DNA of 62,264 nucleotides from an uncultured Eggerthellaceae bacterium (GTDB taxonomy: Bacteria > Actinomycetota > Coriobacteriia > Coriobacteriales > Eggerthellaceae), in the NCBI GenBank assembly GCA_958454405.1, contig CAUEBO010000012.1:1-62264 (forward strand), given 5' to 3'. The notes beneath the pieces were generated by a model. It made no database searches. It worked only from the letters and a program-made list of their open reading frames with translations, and was not told the origin of the DNA. Of this stretch, positions 16,934-25,132 are shown piece after piece; within the stretch, counting starts at the first letter, position 1, and every line of letters starts with the position of its first letter. Position numbers and translations under genes: made by a program.

Positions 16934-17775
16934 CCACGAATCGACGGAGCCGCTTCCTCGCTGCAGGCGCTCTCGCGTTCGCCGATGCGCCGATAGGCGA
17001 CGATGCCGGCGCCGGCCAGCGCGAGCGTGACCGCCGCCACGACGGCGGCGCCCAGGTAGTTGCCGTCGCCGAACGCGCCGGCGGCCAGCGTCGAGGACAC
17101 GATGGAAGGGATGCGCCCGACGGTGGTGATGGCGACGATGCGGGGAAGCGAGCTCGTTCCCAGCCCGGCGACGTAGGTCAGCAGGTCCTTCGGCGTGCCG
17201 GGAACGAGGAACACCAGGAACAGCACGAGCTCGAATCGACGGGCGTTCTGCAGCCAGCGCAGGGAGGTTGTCTTCTCGGGCGGGAAGAACAACGCGACGA
17301 TGCGCATCCCGAACCGGCGGACGAGCATCATGACGAGGGCGGTGCCCATCGCGCTCGCGACGAGGCAGAGCAAGGTGCCCTCCCAGAATCCGAACGCGTA
17401 GCCCGCGGCCAGCTCAAGCGGTTCGCCCGGCAAGAACGCGAACACGATCTGGGCGACATTGGCGGCCACGAAGGCCAGGCGGCTCGCGAGGCCGTACTCG
17501 TCGACCCAGGCGCGGAACCGCGGCGCATCGGCAACGAACGCGAGCAGCTGCGGGCCGTAGGCGAAGCACAGCCCTGCGATGCCGGCGGACAGCAGCGCAA
17601 GGCCCGTGATGACGGCGATGCGCTTGCGGACGAGGCTCGCGCGGTTCTGGGCCTGCGAGCGCGCAGGCTGTTCCTCGGTTGCGGACGCTGCGTGCCGCGT
17701 CCGCTGGTCGGCGCCGGCAGTCGGCGGTGCAAGCGGGGGCGTGCGGCCTGCGGGCGTGGCGACGGTCTCGTTCAT
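16927..17775 (-). CDS. TVP38/TMEM64 (DedA-superfamily) membrane protein
   Basis: A 282-residue protein with an unstructured N-terminus of about 50 residues and roughly six hydrophobic segments. The core has the family motif around VFAFLPGEPLELAAGYAFGF (an FxPGEPLE-type re-entrant loop) and the GTPKDLLTYVAGL segment. DedA and TVP38 proteins are linked to lipid scrambling or proton-coupled transport at the membrane. It lies between the encapsulin locus and a two-component system on the same strand, with no sign of a shared function. Confidence 0.88.
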   Translation of the reverse strand: MNETVATPAGRTPPLAPPTAGADQRTRHAASATEEQPARSQAQNRASLVRKRIAVITGLALLSAGIAGLCFAYGPQLLAFVADAPRFRAWVDEYGLASRLAFVAANVAQIVFAFLPGEPLELAAGYAFGFWEGTLLCLVASAMGTALVMMLVRRFGMRIVALFFPPEKTTSLRWLQNARRFELVLFLVFLVPGTPKDLLTYVAGLGTSSLPRIVAITTVGRIPSIVSSTLAAGAFGDGNYLGAAVVAAVTLALAGAGIVAYRRIGERESACSEEAAPSIRGY

Positions 17776-17899
17776 GGCGGCTCCGTTTCTCGGTGCGTTC
17801 GTTTGCGCATCCGATGCTACGGGCCAAATGTCAACCGCCGATCAACGCTGGGAAAAATCTTCGACATGCACGCGGGGATCGCCGCCGCGCGACCGTTCG

Positions 17900-19516
17900 C
17901 TACCGGTCCACGGCGAACCGCGCGACAACGCAGGCGCCGCCGCGCGGGCCGTTGCGAAGCTCCAGCGTCCCGCCGTGGCGCTCGCACAGCGTGGCGGCTA
18001 TGTTGAGCCCGAGCCCGAAATGGACGGCGTCCTTGCGCTCGCTGAAGAACGGCGCGCACCCGAACTCGAGCGCTTCCGGCGAAAAGCCGGGGCCGTCGTC
18101 TTCCACGAAGAGCGCGAGCATCCCGTCGCGAACTTCGAGCCGGGCCGTCACCTTCGACGCGGCGTAGCGCGCGGCGTTGCCCACAAGGTTGCCCGCCGTC
18201 TCCTCGATGATCGCGCGATCGACGGCGATGTCAAACCTGCTTCGCGCGTTTTCAGCGGATACGAGCAATTCGAACGCCACGCCCGCTTCGCCGCAGAGGG
18301 CTGCGCCGGTCGAGTCCACGTCTCCGGCGACCGTGTCAAATGGAAGCCGGGCTCGAACGGCTTCGCGGTCCTCGAGCTTCTGCAGGCCGCTCATGGCTTC
18401 GACGTAGCGCTCCAAGCGCTCGACCTGGGACGCGAGCGATCGAGCCGACGCTTCCAGCTGCTCGGGGGCCGGGTCGTCCGATTGCAGCCGCGCCTCCAGC
18501 AGCTCGACCTTCCCCTTCAAGACGGTGAGCGGCGTTCGCAGGTCGTGGGCGAATGCGGCGTTCAAGCGCTTGCGCTCCTCGGCCGTGCGCCAGAGCGCGC
18601 GCTGCGAGGAGGCGAGCGAGGCGCGCATGTCCTCGAACGAGCGCGCCAGCCGCCCCAGCTCGTTGCCGCGATCGTACGATACGGTGAAGTCGAGGTCTTG
18701 GCTGGCAATTTTCGCGGCCGCGTCGTCCAGGACGGCCAGGCCGGGGGCGAGGCGCATGCGGTAGAAGCGGCGCGCCGCAGCGAAGATGCACACGCCGAAC
18801 CACAAGGGGAACATGATAAACGACAGCAGGCCGAACACGGCGCTGAGCGCTTGCGCTTCCGGAGAGGGAGGCGTGTTCAGATAATAGCCGACGGCGGATG
18901 CCATCAGGCCCTCCGCCGAGCCAAGGCCGTCCGCGGACCCCGATGGGAAGAACGACGCATAAGGGCTGGCGGGGTTCTCGGCAAGCCATCGGTCGAACTG
19001 GTCGCGTGCCCATGCATCGTAGGAGGGCAGATTGGAGATCGACAGGTCGGAGCCGAAGTTCTCTTCGATCGACGTTTCGCCGTAATCGGGCCCGAAGGAA
19101 TCGGATTCGAGGTCGCTCGAGGAGTACGCGTAGTCGCTCGCATCCAACACGCTGGTGTCGGCAGGCAGGTCCACCCGGGCGATCGATGCCATGCCGTTGC
19201 GCACGGTCTGCACGAGCACCGTGCTGCCGTCCATCGACACCTCCACCGTGCGGGCAGGCACGAGGTCATCGGCGTCCTTGTCGTAGAGGTAGAGCCCCGA
19301 AATCTCGTAGGCATCGGCGGTCGCTTGGTTCTGCAAATCGCCGAACAGGGCTCCTGTCGAGATTGACAACACGAGCGCAGCCAGCAGAAACGACAGCATG
19401 TACACCATGAACGACGTCTTGAGCGAGGCGTTGCGCCACCGCTCGCGCAGCCGAGCGGCACGGCCGGGGCGCTTGCGGCCGCCGCGGTCCCGTCCGCTGC
19501 CATCTCCTTCGATCAT
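17900..19516 (-). CDS. Membrane sensor histidine kinase
   Basis: A 538-residue kinase. A basic N-terminus is followed by one membrane segment (about 33-55), an extracytoplasmic domain of about 170 residues rich in acidic and Ser residues, a second membrane segment, a HAMP-like linker (YDRGNELGRLARSFEDMRAS), the phosphoacceptor box AFAHDLRTPLTVLKG and an HATPase domain with NLVGNAARYA, VEDDGPGF and GLGLNIA. The start ATG overlaps the response-regulator stop as ATGA, so the pair is translationally coupled. The stimulus is unknown. An ATG three codons upstream is possible. Confidence 0.92.
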   Translation of the reverse strand: MIEGDGSGRDRGGRKRPGRAARLRERWRNASLKTSFMVYMLSFLLAALVLSISTGALFGDLQNQATADAYEISGLYLYDKDADDLVPARTVEVSMDGSTVLVQTVRNGMASIARVDLPADTSVLDASDYAYSSSDLESDSFGPDYGETSIEENFGSDLSISNLPSYDAWARDQFDRWLAENPASPYASFFPSGSADGLGSAEGLMASAVGYYLNTPPSPEAQALSAVFGLLSFIMFPLWFGVCIFAAARRFYRMRLAPGLAVLDDAAAKIASQDLDFTVSYDRGNELGRLARSFEDMRASLASSQRALWRTAEERKRLNAAFAHDLRTPLTVLKGKVELLEARLQSDDPAPEQLEASARSLASQVERLERYVEAMSGLQKLEDREAVRARLPFDTVAGDVDSTGAALCGEAGVAFELLVSAENARSRFDIAVDRAIIEETAGNLVGNAARYAASKVTARLEVRDGMLALFVEDDGPGFSPEALEFGCAPFFSERKDAVHFGLGLNIAATLCERHGGTLELRNGPRGGACVVARFAVDR

Positions 19517-20265
19517 GCGCGCCATTTGTACCCCATGCCCCATACGGTCTCGATAGGGGCTTCGTCCAGGCCCGCCTGGGCCAGCTTGTTGCGGATGCGG
19601 CGCACGTGCTCGGTCACCACCTGCGGATCGCTCTCGTTCTCCCAGCCGCCGACGCGCTCGTGGATGCGATCGCGGTCGAATACTTGGCCGGGATGCTTCG
19701 ACAGCGCGGCCACGATGTCGAATTCGCGGCGCGTGAGCTCGACGGGCGCGCCGGCAACCGAGACGGTGCGCGCGCCGTAGTCGATGACGAGGTCGCCGTC
19801 GAAGCGCACTTCGGCCTTCACCTGCTGGCGCGTTTCCCGCGCCAGATGGGCGCGCACGCGTGCTCCCAGCACGGCGAGCGAGAATGGCTTGAGCACGTAG
19901 TCGTCGGCCCCTGCTTCGAAGCCTTCGAGCGCATCGACGTCTTCCACGCGCGCGGTGAGGAAGACGATGGGGCATGAGAGGTGCTCGCGCAGCCGGCGGC
20001 ACACGGAATAGCCGTCGAGCTTGGGCATGCCCACGTCGAGCAGGATGATGTCGGGGCCCTGTTCGGCGCGCCTGATGGCCTCTGCGCCGTCGGCGGCTGC
20101 CATCACGCGAAAGCCCAGGCCGGAGAAGTACTCGACCAGCATATCGACGATGTCGGGCTCGTCGTCCACCACGAGGATGGTTTCGGGGCGCGCCGCACGA
20201 GCAGGTGCAGGCGCGTGCTCGTGCTTGCGTGCCCCGTCTTCGAATTCCGTTCCACGTTCGCCCAT
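19513..20265 (-). CDS. OmpR/PhoB-family response regulator
   Basis: About 250 residues. A receiver domain (ILVVDDEPDIVDML, phosphoacceptor in DIILLDVGMPKLDG, then LTARVED and YVLKPFS) is followed by a winged-helix domain ending WGMGYKWRA, which is full length for the family. Its partner is the coupled histidine kinase. The start is uncertain: the ATG at 20265 gives a modest GAGAGG site, while another ATG at 20319 has none visible. Confidence 0.92.
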   Translation of the reverse strand: MGERGTEFEDGARKHEHAPAPARAARPETILVVDDEPDIVDMLVEYFSGLGFRVMAAADGAEAIRRAEQGPDIILLDVGMPKLDGYSVCRRLREHLSCPIVFLTARVEDVDALEGFEAGADDYVLKPFSLAVLGARVRAHLARETRQQVKAEVRFDGDLVIDYGARTVSVAGAPVELTRREFDIVAALSKHPGQVFDRDRIHERVGGWENESDPQVVTEHVRRIRNKLAQAGLDEAPIETVWGMGYKWRA

Positions 20266-20362
20266 GCCGCCCGTTCCGCCTCTCCGTCGTCGACCGTCAT
20301 CGGCAGCCAAGCGTACCATGGGATTGTCTAGAAACCATCAACGCGAGGGCAAAGGCCGGGGC

Positions 20363-20845
20363 CTACTCCGCCGGCTGCTTGACGATGAGCACGGGCACGG
20401 TGGCCTGGCGCAGCACGTGGCTGCTCACGCTGCCCAGGATGCCGCGGAGCGCCCCGAGGCCGCGTGACCCCATGACGATGAGATCGCAGCCGTGGTCTTC
20501 GGCGTACGCCACGATCTGCTCGCCGGGCACCGTCTCCTCAAGGAACTCGAAAGATATCTCGTTCATCAGCCCTCGGAGCATGCGGTCGATCTGGCCGTGC
20601 AGGGCGGCATCGGCTTCGGCGATGACCTCTTCGTAATGCGCATGCAGCTTGACGGGGGAGTAGTCCTCCACCGAGCTGCGGCCTTCGGCTTCCAAGCGCT
20701 CGACGATGAGCCGTTCGGTGTCGACGATCTGGATGATGTGCAGCGCCGCGCCCGGGTCGTCCTTCGCATAGCGCACGGCTTCGGCGAGCGCCGCCTCGGC
20801 CGACGGCGAACCATCGTAGGGAACCAGGATGTTGTCGTACAGCAT
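20363..20845 (-). CDS. Universal stress protein, UspA family
   Basis: A single-domain 160-residue protein starting MLYDNILVPYDGSPSAEAAL, with the ATP-binding pattern GSRGLGALRGILGSVSSHVL followed by VPVLIVKQP. This G-2X-G-9X-G(S/T) signature marks the nucleotide-binding Usp class. Its role in stress tolerance is inferred from the family. The gene stands alone on the minus strand between the response regulator and the cyclase-like gene. Confidence 0.93.
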   Translation of the reverse strand: MLYDNILVPYDGSPSAEAALAEAVRYAKDDPGAALHIIQIVDTERLIVERLEAEGRSSVEDYSPVKLHAHYEEVIAEADAALHGQIDRMLRGLMNEISFEFLEETVPGEQIVAYAEDHGCDLIVMGSRGLGALRGILGSVSSHVLRQATVPVLIVKQPAE

Positions 20846-20892
20846 GTCGTCCTCCCTTGCATGAGCCCGGCGGATGGGTTCAAGTATAGCAG

Positions 20893-21747
20893 TCAGGACG
20901 ACGGGGCAGGGCGTTTCTCGGGCGACACCAGCTCGAAGCTCGTGCGCGCGCAGGCGCTTTCAAGCAGCGTCCGGCCGTTTTTCGCGAACAGGAACCGGGC
21001 GGGGGCGTCGGGGATCTCGCGGATGGGCCTGTCCATGGCGCCCGAGGCGGGCGCTTGCAGCCGATGCCCGCGCGCGTCGGGGAACTCGATGCGAAGGTCC
21101 ATGCCGCGCTGCCGGAGATGGACGGAGCATTCGCTCGCTTCGACGATGCGCACGCCCAGGTACGTTGCGAAGCGATATTCCTTGCCGTCGAGCAGGACGA
21201 CCGCGATGCATCCGGTGAAGCGAAAGCCGGCCAGCGGGATGCCGGCCACCGCCGCCATGACGGATGCTTCCCGGGGGAAGTCGACGCTTTGCACCCACAC
21301 ATACGACGAAGGGAAGCTGTGGCCCCGGTCGCCCTCCATGTACCCCAGGCCGTCGTCGAAGCGCATGATTCTGCCGTTGATCGAAACCGATCCCTCGACG
21401 CGGTGCCTCATGCTGAACACGGCGTGCTTCGTCTCCATGGGCAGCAGGGAGAACGGGCCCATGATGTCGTACCGAAGGGGCGCCGACGCATGGTAGCGGA
21501 GCCTGCCGCGCAGCGCGAGGCCGTCCGCCTGCACGTCCACGTCCATGCCGGAGGGCGAGAACGTGCTCGACCCTACGCGCATAACGCCGCGGCGGCTGTA
21601 GGACACAAGCGGGTATTCGACGAAGTGCGATTCGCTTGGCGTGATGACCTGGATGAACGCGCTGTGCTGCGATCGTCCGGGAATGACGGCCAGCAGGTTG
21701 TCGCCCTGTTGCTGCTTCAAGTACCAGCCTTCGTAGTACGGTTTCAT
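20893..21747 (-). CDS. Tocopherol cyclase-like protein
   Basis: A 284-residue protein starting MKPYYEGWYLKQQQGDN, with GLGYMEGDRGHSFPSSYVWVQ in the middle (residues about 165-185). Both are hallmark blocks of the tocopherol-cyclase-like family. Plants use the enzyme to close the chroman ring; bacterial relatives are uncharacterised, and a lipocalin-like lipid or quinone binding fold is assumed. The start at 21747 has a GGAGG site, and an upstream extension of the open frame lacks family similarity. It follows the HsdS-HsdM fusion by 156 bases. Confidence 0.8.
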   Translation of the reverse strand: MKPYYEGWYLKQQQGDNLLAVIPGRSQHSAFIQVITPSESHFVEYPLVSYSRRGVMRVGSSTFSPSGMDVDVQADGLALRGRLRYHASAPLRYDIMGPFSLLPMETKHAVFSMRHRVEGSVSINGRIMRFDDGLGYMEGDRGHSFPSSYVWVQSVDFPREASVMAAVAGIPLAGFRFTGCIAVVLLDGKEYRFATYLGVRIVEASECSVHLRQRGMDLRIEFPDARGHRLQAPASGAMDRPIREIPDAPARFLFAKNGRTLLESACARTSFELVSPEKRPAPSS

Positions 21748-21903
21748 CGGCCCTCCTCGGCGCACGTTTGAGCCGCGGCGGCAGAGCGGCGCGCGGCTGT
21801 GGCGCACGATGCTACCCCATCGGGCGCCGCAGCCGGCTGCGCTCCCCCTACTGCGGGGAAACGTTCTGCTGACGAGGGACCTCTTACGCGGTCGGCGCCT
21901 CGT

Positions 21904-23325
21904 TCATCGGGGGCCGACGTAGGTCCACGGGGTGAGCGCGCATCCATTCGCCTCGAGCTCGCAGGGCGGCACTGCGCGGCAGAAGCCCGGCATGTCGGCG
22001 CAGCCATCGCGTCTCCACGCGGCGTACGTTTGCACGATGCGCTCGACGGCTTCGGGGGATAGGCGGCGCGCCATCGCGCCCGACGGGGCGAATCCCACGT
22101 CGTCGCCCAGCTCCTGCGCGTTGACGAACAGGATGTCCTGCGACGGGCGGCCTCGCCGCATGAGGACGAGGGAGGAGGGCGGGCGCCCGTCGGCGAACAG
22201 GCCGCCCGGCAGCGCCACCACGGCCTCGATCAGCCCGCTGCGCGCCCAGGCGCGCCGGGCGGCGGCTTCGCGCCCGCTGTCGGAATGCAAAGCCGCGTTG
22301 CACAGCAGCATGAGCGCACGTCCCCCGTCGCCCATGCAGGCGACGGTCTGCTGTACCCAGGCGTAGTTGGCCTTGTTGCGCGGCGGCGGCCCGAACGCCC
22401 AGCGGGGATCGTGCTCGTCGACGGCTCGATCGGTCCAGGTTCCCTGGTTGGGGGCGGGAAAGCAGACGCAGGCCGCGCCTTGCTGCACGCTCGCGGGGTC
22501 TGCGAGGTCCTCGGTGGTTGCGACCACGTCCACCATCGGGCCTTCGGAGGCGCCCGCGGCGGCCAGCAGGCCGTCGGCGACGGCGAGCGCATCGACGCTT
22601 CCGTCTTCGTGCGGTGCCCGCTCCTCCATCGGCACGGGCACGGCGCCGGCCCGCTCAAGGCGGCCGATGTCGTGCACGGCGAGCATCCAGAGGTCTATCA
22701 GGCGCGCTTCGAGTGCGGCCGCGCCCGCCTGCTCGCAGCGCTCCATGGCGTCCGCGAACGTGCGCCGCTTGTCGGGCGCGGGCCAGGGCACCACGGCGCC
22801 GCGCAGATCGGCCAGCTCGATGACGCGGACGGCCGTGGTTCCCTTGGCGTAGCGCTGGGCGTCGATGCCGGCCAGGACATGGCGCAGGTACTCGAAATCG
22901 GACGGTGCGGGCCGCACGACGTGGAATCCGTCGGATGCCGAGAAGCGTCCTTTGGCGGCCACGACCAGCAGCTTGCCGTCGCGTGAGGCGATGGCGCCCT
23001 TCGCCCCCACGAGCAGGGCCTCGCCGACCAGCGTGTAGTCGTCGATGCGCGCTTGCTCGAATCCGCGCAGATGAAACGGGTACGGGCCCGAGCGGAGCTG
23101 GATGTCTCGGGCCGACAAGCTCAGGCATCCGGCGTCGCTCACGTCCGCGCACTCCCGCAGGTGGCGCAGGGGGATTCCCCGCTCGCATGCGTCCAGAACC
23201 TGCTCGCAGGTGGCCGCGATGCCCTCGGCGAGCGCGCCGTCGCTCCGGCGCAGCGCTTCCAGCTCGGCGCATACACATCGGGCGGCTTCTTCTTTTCGGT
23301 CGTGCAGCGATGGTCCTGCGTCCAT
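21904..23325 (-). CDS. Degenerate type I restriction-modification fusion: HsdS-like target domain plus inactive HsdM-like domain
   Basis: A 473-residue protein. Residues about 55-205 resemble one HsdS target-recognition unit, with YPFHLRGFEQ, DYTLVGEALLVGAKG, then a coiled segment ending LRGAVVPWPAPDKRR. Residues about 265-460 resemble the second half of HsdM: DPRWAFGPPPRNKANYAWVQ, GDGGRALMLL, LIEAVVALPGGLF and PPSSLVLMRRG. Where active HsdM proteins have the catalytic NPPY, this protein reads PAPN, and the SAM-binding motif I half of the domain is missing. A methyltransferase activity is therefore unlikely; DNA binding may remain. No hsdR is nearby. It follows a LuxR-type gene by 102 bases on the same strand. 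Confidence 0.75.
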   Translation of the reverse strand: MDAGPSLHDRKEEAARCVCAELEALRRSDGALAEGIAATCEQVLDACERGIPLRHLRECADVSDAGCLSLSARDIQLRSGPYPFHLRGFEQARIDDYTLVGEALLVGAKGAIASRDGKLLVVAAKGRFSASDGFHVVRPAPSDFEYLRHVLAGIDAQRYAKGTTAVRVIELADLRGAVVPWPAPDKRRTFADAMERCEQAGAAALEARLIDLWMLAVHDIGRLERAGAVPVPMEERAPHEDGSVDALAVADGLLAAAGASEGPMVDVVATTEDLADPASVQQGAACVCFPAPNQGTWTDRAVDEHDPRWAFGPPPRNKANYAWVQQTVACMGDGGRALMLLCNAALHSDSGREAAARRAWARSGLIEAVVALPGGLFADGRPPSSLVLMRRGRPSQDILFVNAQELGDDVGFAPSGAMARRLSPEAVERIVQTYAAWRRDGCADMPGFCRAVPPCELEANGCALTPWTYVGPR

Positions 23326-23427
23326 GGCGTTCCTTTCTTCGGCGGGGCGGGCGGCATGCCGTGCTCGGAATCCGCGCTGCGGTTGCGCGCGGCGCGGCGC
23401 CGCAGGGCGCGCGGTTGGGAGCGGCTT

Positions 23428-24987
23428 TCACCCTCGGCCCTCTATCTCGTTCAGCAGCTCGATGAGCTCGCGCCGGTTGTGCACGTCGGTTTTCGCGTAC
23501 AGGTTCTTCAGGTGCGTTTTGACGGTGTTGACCGATATCGTGAGTATCTTCGCGATGTCGGTGGAGTTGTAGCCCGCCAGCAGCAGCACGGCGACGTCGA
23601 TCTCCCGATCCGTCAGCTTGTACTGCACCCGGTAGACGGGGTTCTCGCGCAGCTGGTCCTCCGTCACGTTCGCCACCGATATGACCACGCGCTTCCGATC
23701 GTCGTCGGACGGCCCTTCGGCGCCCGACTGCGCCCGCACGCCGCCGCCGCGCGCGGCCTGGCGCACGAACAGCCTCGATGAGATCGCCGCGAGCGCCACC
23801 ACGTACAGGATGATCACCGAAACGATGAGGATGCCGATGGCGTCCATGCCGATGAAGGTGGAAACGGCCATGCACGCCATGCGGCCGAACTGGATGGAGA
23901 AGTACATGATCCCGCACACGATGCCGCCGACGAACAGCGGGTTTCGCCAGAACTCCCGCACCGCTTTGAGCGCCGTCAGTATCATGCACATCGACACGAT
24001 GGTGAACGCGATGTTGTCGATGGCGTACAGGACCGTTTGCACGCGGACGTTCTGAAGCGAGGAGAACACCCCGCAGGTGGCCATGATCACGAGCAGCGCC
24101 GAGTACGTTCGGTAGTAGGTGTTCGTCTCTCCTTGTATCCGCCCCGTCGCCCAGAACGCGATGGCGCCTCCGATGTAGCCGACCGAGAACAGCGACTGGA
24201 CGGCCTCTTGCGGGAGGAACCCTTCGAGCGAGATCACGCGCTGCGCCCCGCACACGAAGGCGATGGCCACCAGGCAGAGCAGGGAGCGCCGCTCCATGAA
24301 TATCCACGACAGGAAGCGGCGATCGTCCCGTTCCTGCACGTGGTCGTCCCGCGCCGCCCGCTTGTCTTGCTCCGCCAGGTTGATCGCGTCGGGCTTTCGC
24401 TCGATCCCGCCCGCATTCGGCGAATCAGCGGGCGAGGGCACGGCGTTCAGGCAGTAGTACATGAGCGCGCAGCAGCCGGCCACGATGACGGAGAGCGCGC
24501 TGAACAGCATGACGGTATCGGGGATGACCCCGATGGCCAGAAGGATGACGCCCGAGAGCACCGTGCTGGCCACCATGGCGCTCGCCACCTGGCTTTTCTC
24601 AAGGCCGGCATACACGCGGAACCAGCACAGGAAGCACGCCCCCTGCCCGCAGCCGAACAGCGCGCCCGCCGCGCTGGCCAGTTCGGGCGGCGTTTCCTCG
24701 CCAACCGCCTGGTACAGCGTGAGCGCGTAGCCGGCTACCAACAGCACGAGCGCCGCGTGCGGCACGAGCCGCTGGGCCAGCCGTTTCCGCAAAAGCGCGA
24801 GCAGCGCCACGGTAAACAGGCAGCACACTTGGCCTATTTCGGCCGCATGGGCGTACCGCGCGAACGTGACGGCCGCGTTGTCTCCGAAGAACAACAGGTT
24901 CACGCGCCCGGTGAACAGGCCGAAGAAAACGAGCAGCAGCGCGTACCCCCATACGACTGCGATCATTCGAGTTGCCGTGTCTTTCAC
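23428..24987 (-). CDS. LuxR-family regulator with multi-pass membrane N-terminus
   Basis: A 519-residue protein. About twelve hydrophobic segments fill residues 1-410, resembling a transporter-like sensor, and a C-terminal LuxR/NarL helix-turn-helix (LTDREIDVAVLLLAGYNSTD, ISVNTVKTHLKNLYAKTDV) ends the chain. Such membrane LuxR proteins are abundant in Eggerthellaceae and usually sit beside a reductase they control. Here the neighbour upstream is the Tat flavoprotein at 25133-26875 on the same strand, 145 bases away. A direct ligand sensed by the membrane domain is inferred only. Confidence 0.9.
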   Translation of the reverse strand: MKDTATRMIAVVWGYALLLVFFGLFTGRVNLLFFGDNAAVTFARYAHAAEIGQVCCLFTVALLALLRKRLAQRLVPHAALVLLVAGYALTLYQAVGEETPPELASAAGALFGCGQGACFLCWFRVYAGLEKSQVASAMVASTVLSGVILLAIGVIPDTVMLFSALSVIVAGCCALMYYCLNAVPSPADSPNAGGIERKPDAINLAEQDKRAARDDHVQERDDRRFLSWIFMERRSLLCLVAIAFVCGAQRVISLEGFLPQEAVQSLFSVGYIGGAIAFWATGRIQGETNTYYRTYSALLVIMATCGVFSSLQNVRVQTVLYAIDNIAFTIVSMCMILTALKAVREFWRNPLFVGGIVCGIMYFSIQFGRMACMAVSTFIGMDAIGILIVSVIILYVVALAAISSRLFVRQAARGGGVRAQSGAEGPSDDDRKRVVISVANVTEDQLRENPVYRVQYKLTDREIDVAVLLLAGYNSTDIAKILTISVNTVKTHLKNLYAKTDVHNRRELIELLNEIEGRG

Positions 24988-25043
24988 ATCTCCCTCCCTC
25001 CCCCTCTTCCGCGCAGGGCGCGCTGTTCGTCCCGGCGCGGAAA

Positions 25044-25080
25044 GCGGAATCGGAAGCGTTCAGCCTGCTTCCGATTCCGC
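25044..25080 (-). terminator. Terminator between flavoprotein and LuxR genes
   Basis: A perfect 14-bp stem, GCGGAATCGGAAGC (25044-25057) with its complement at 25067-25080, and a 9-base loop. It lies 53 bases after the flavoprotein stop on the minus strand. The downstream tail, TTTCCGCGCC, is only weakly T-rich. Confidence 0.7.
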
Positions 25081-25132
25081 CGAGATTCGGGATGTCGATT
25101 ATCCCATGCTTTGCGCGCGCGGTGCGGGAGGA

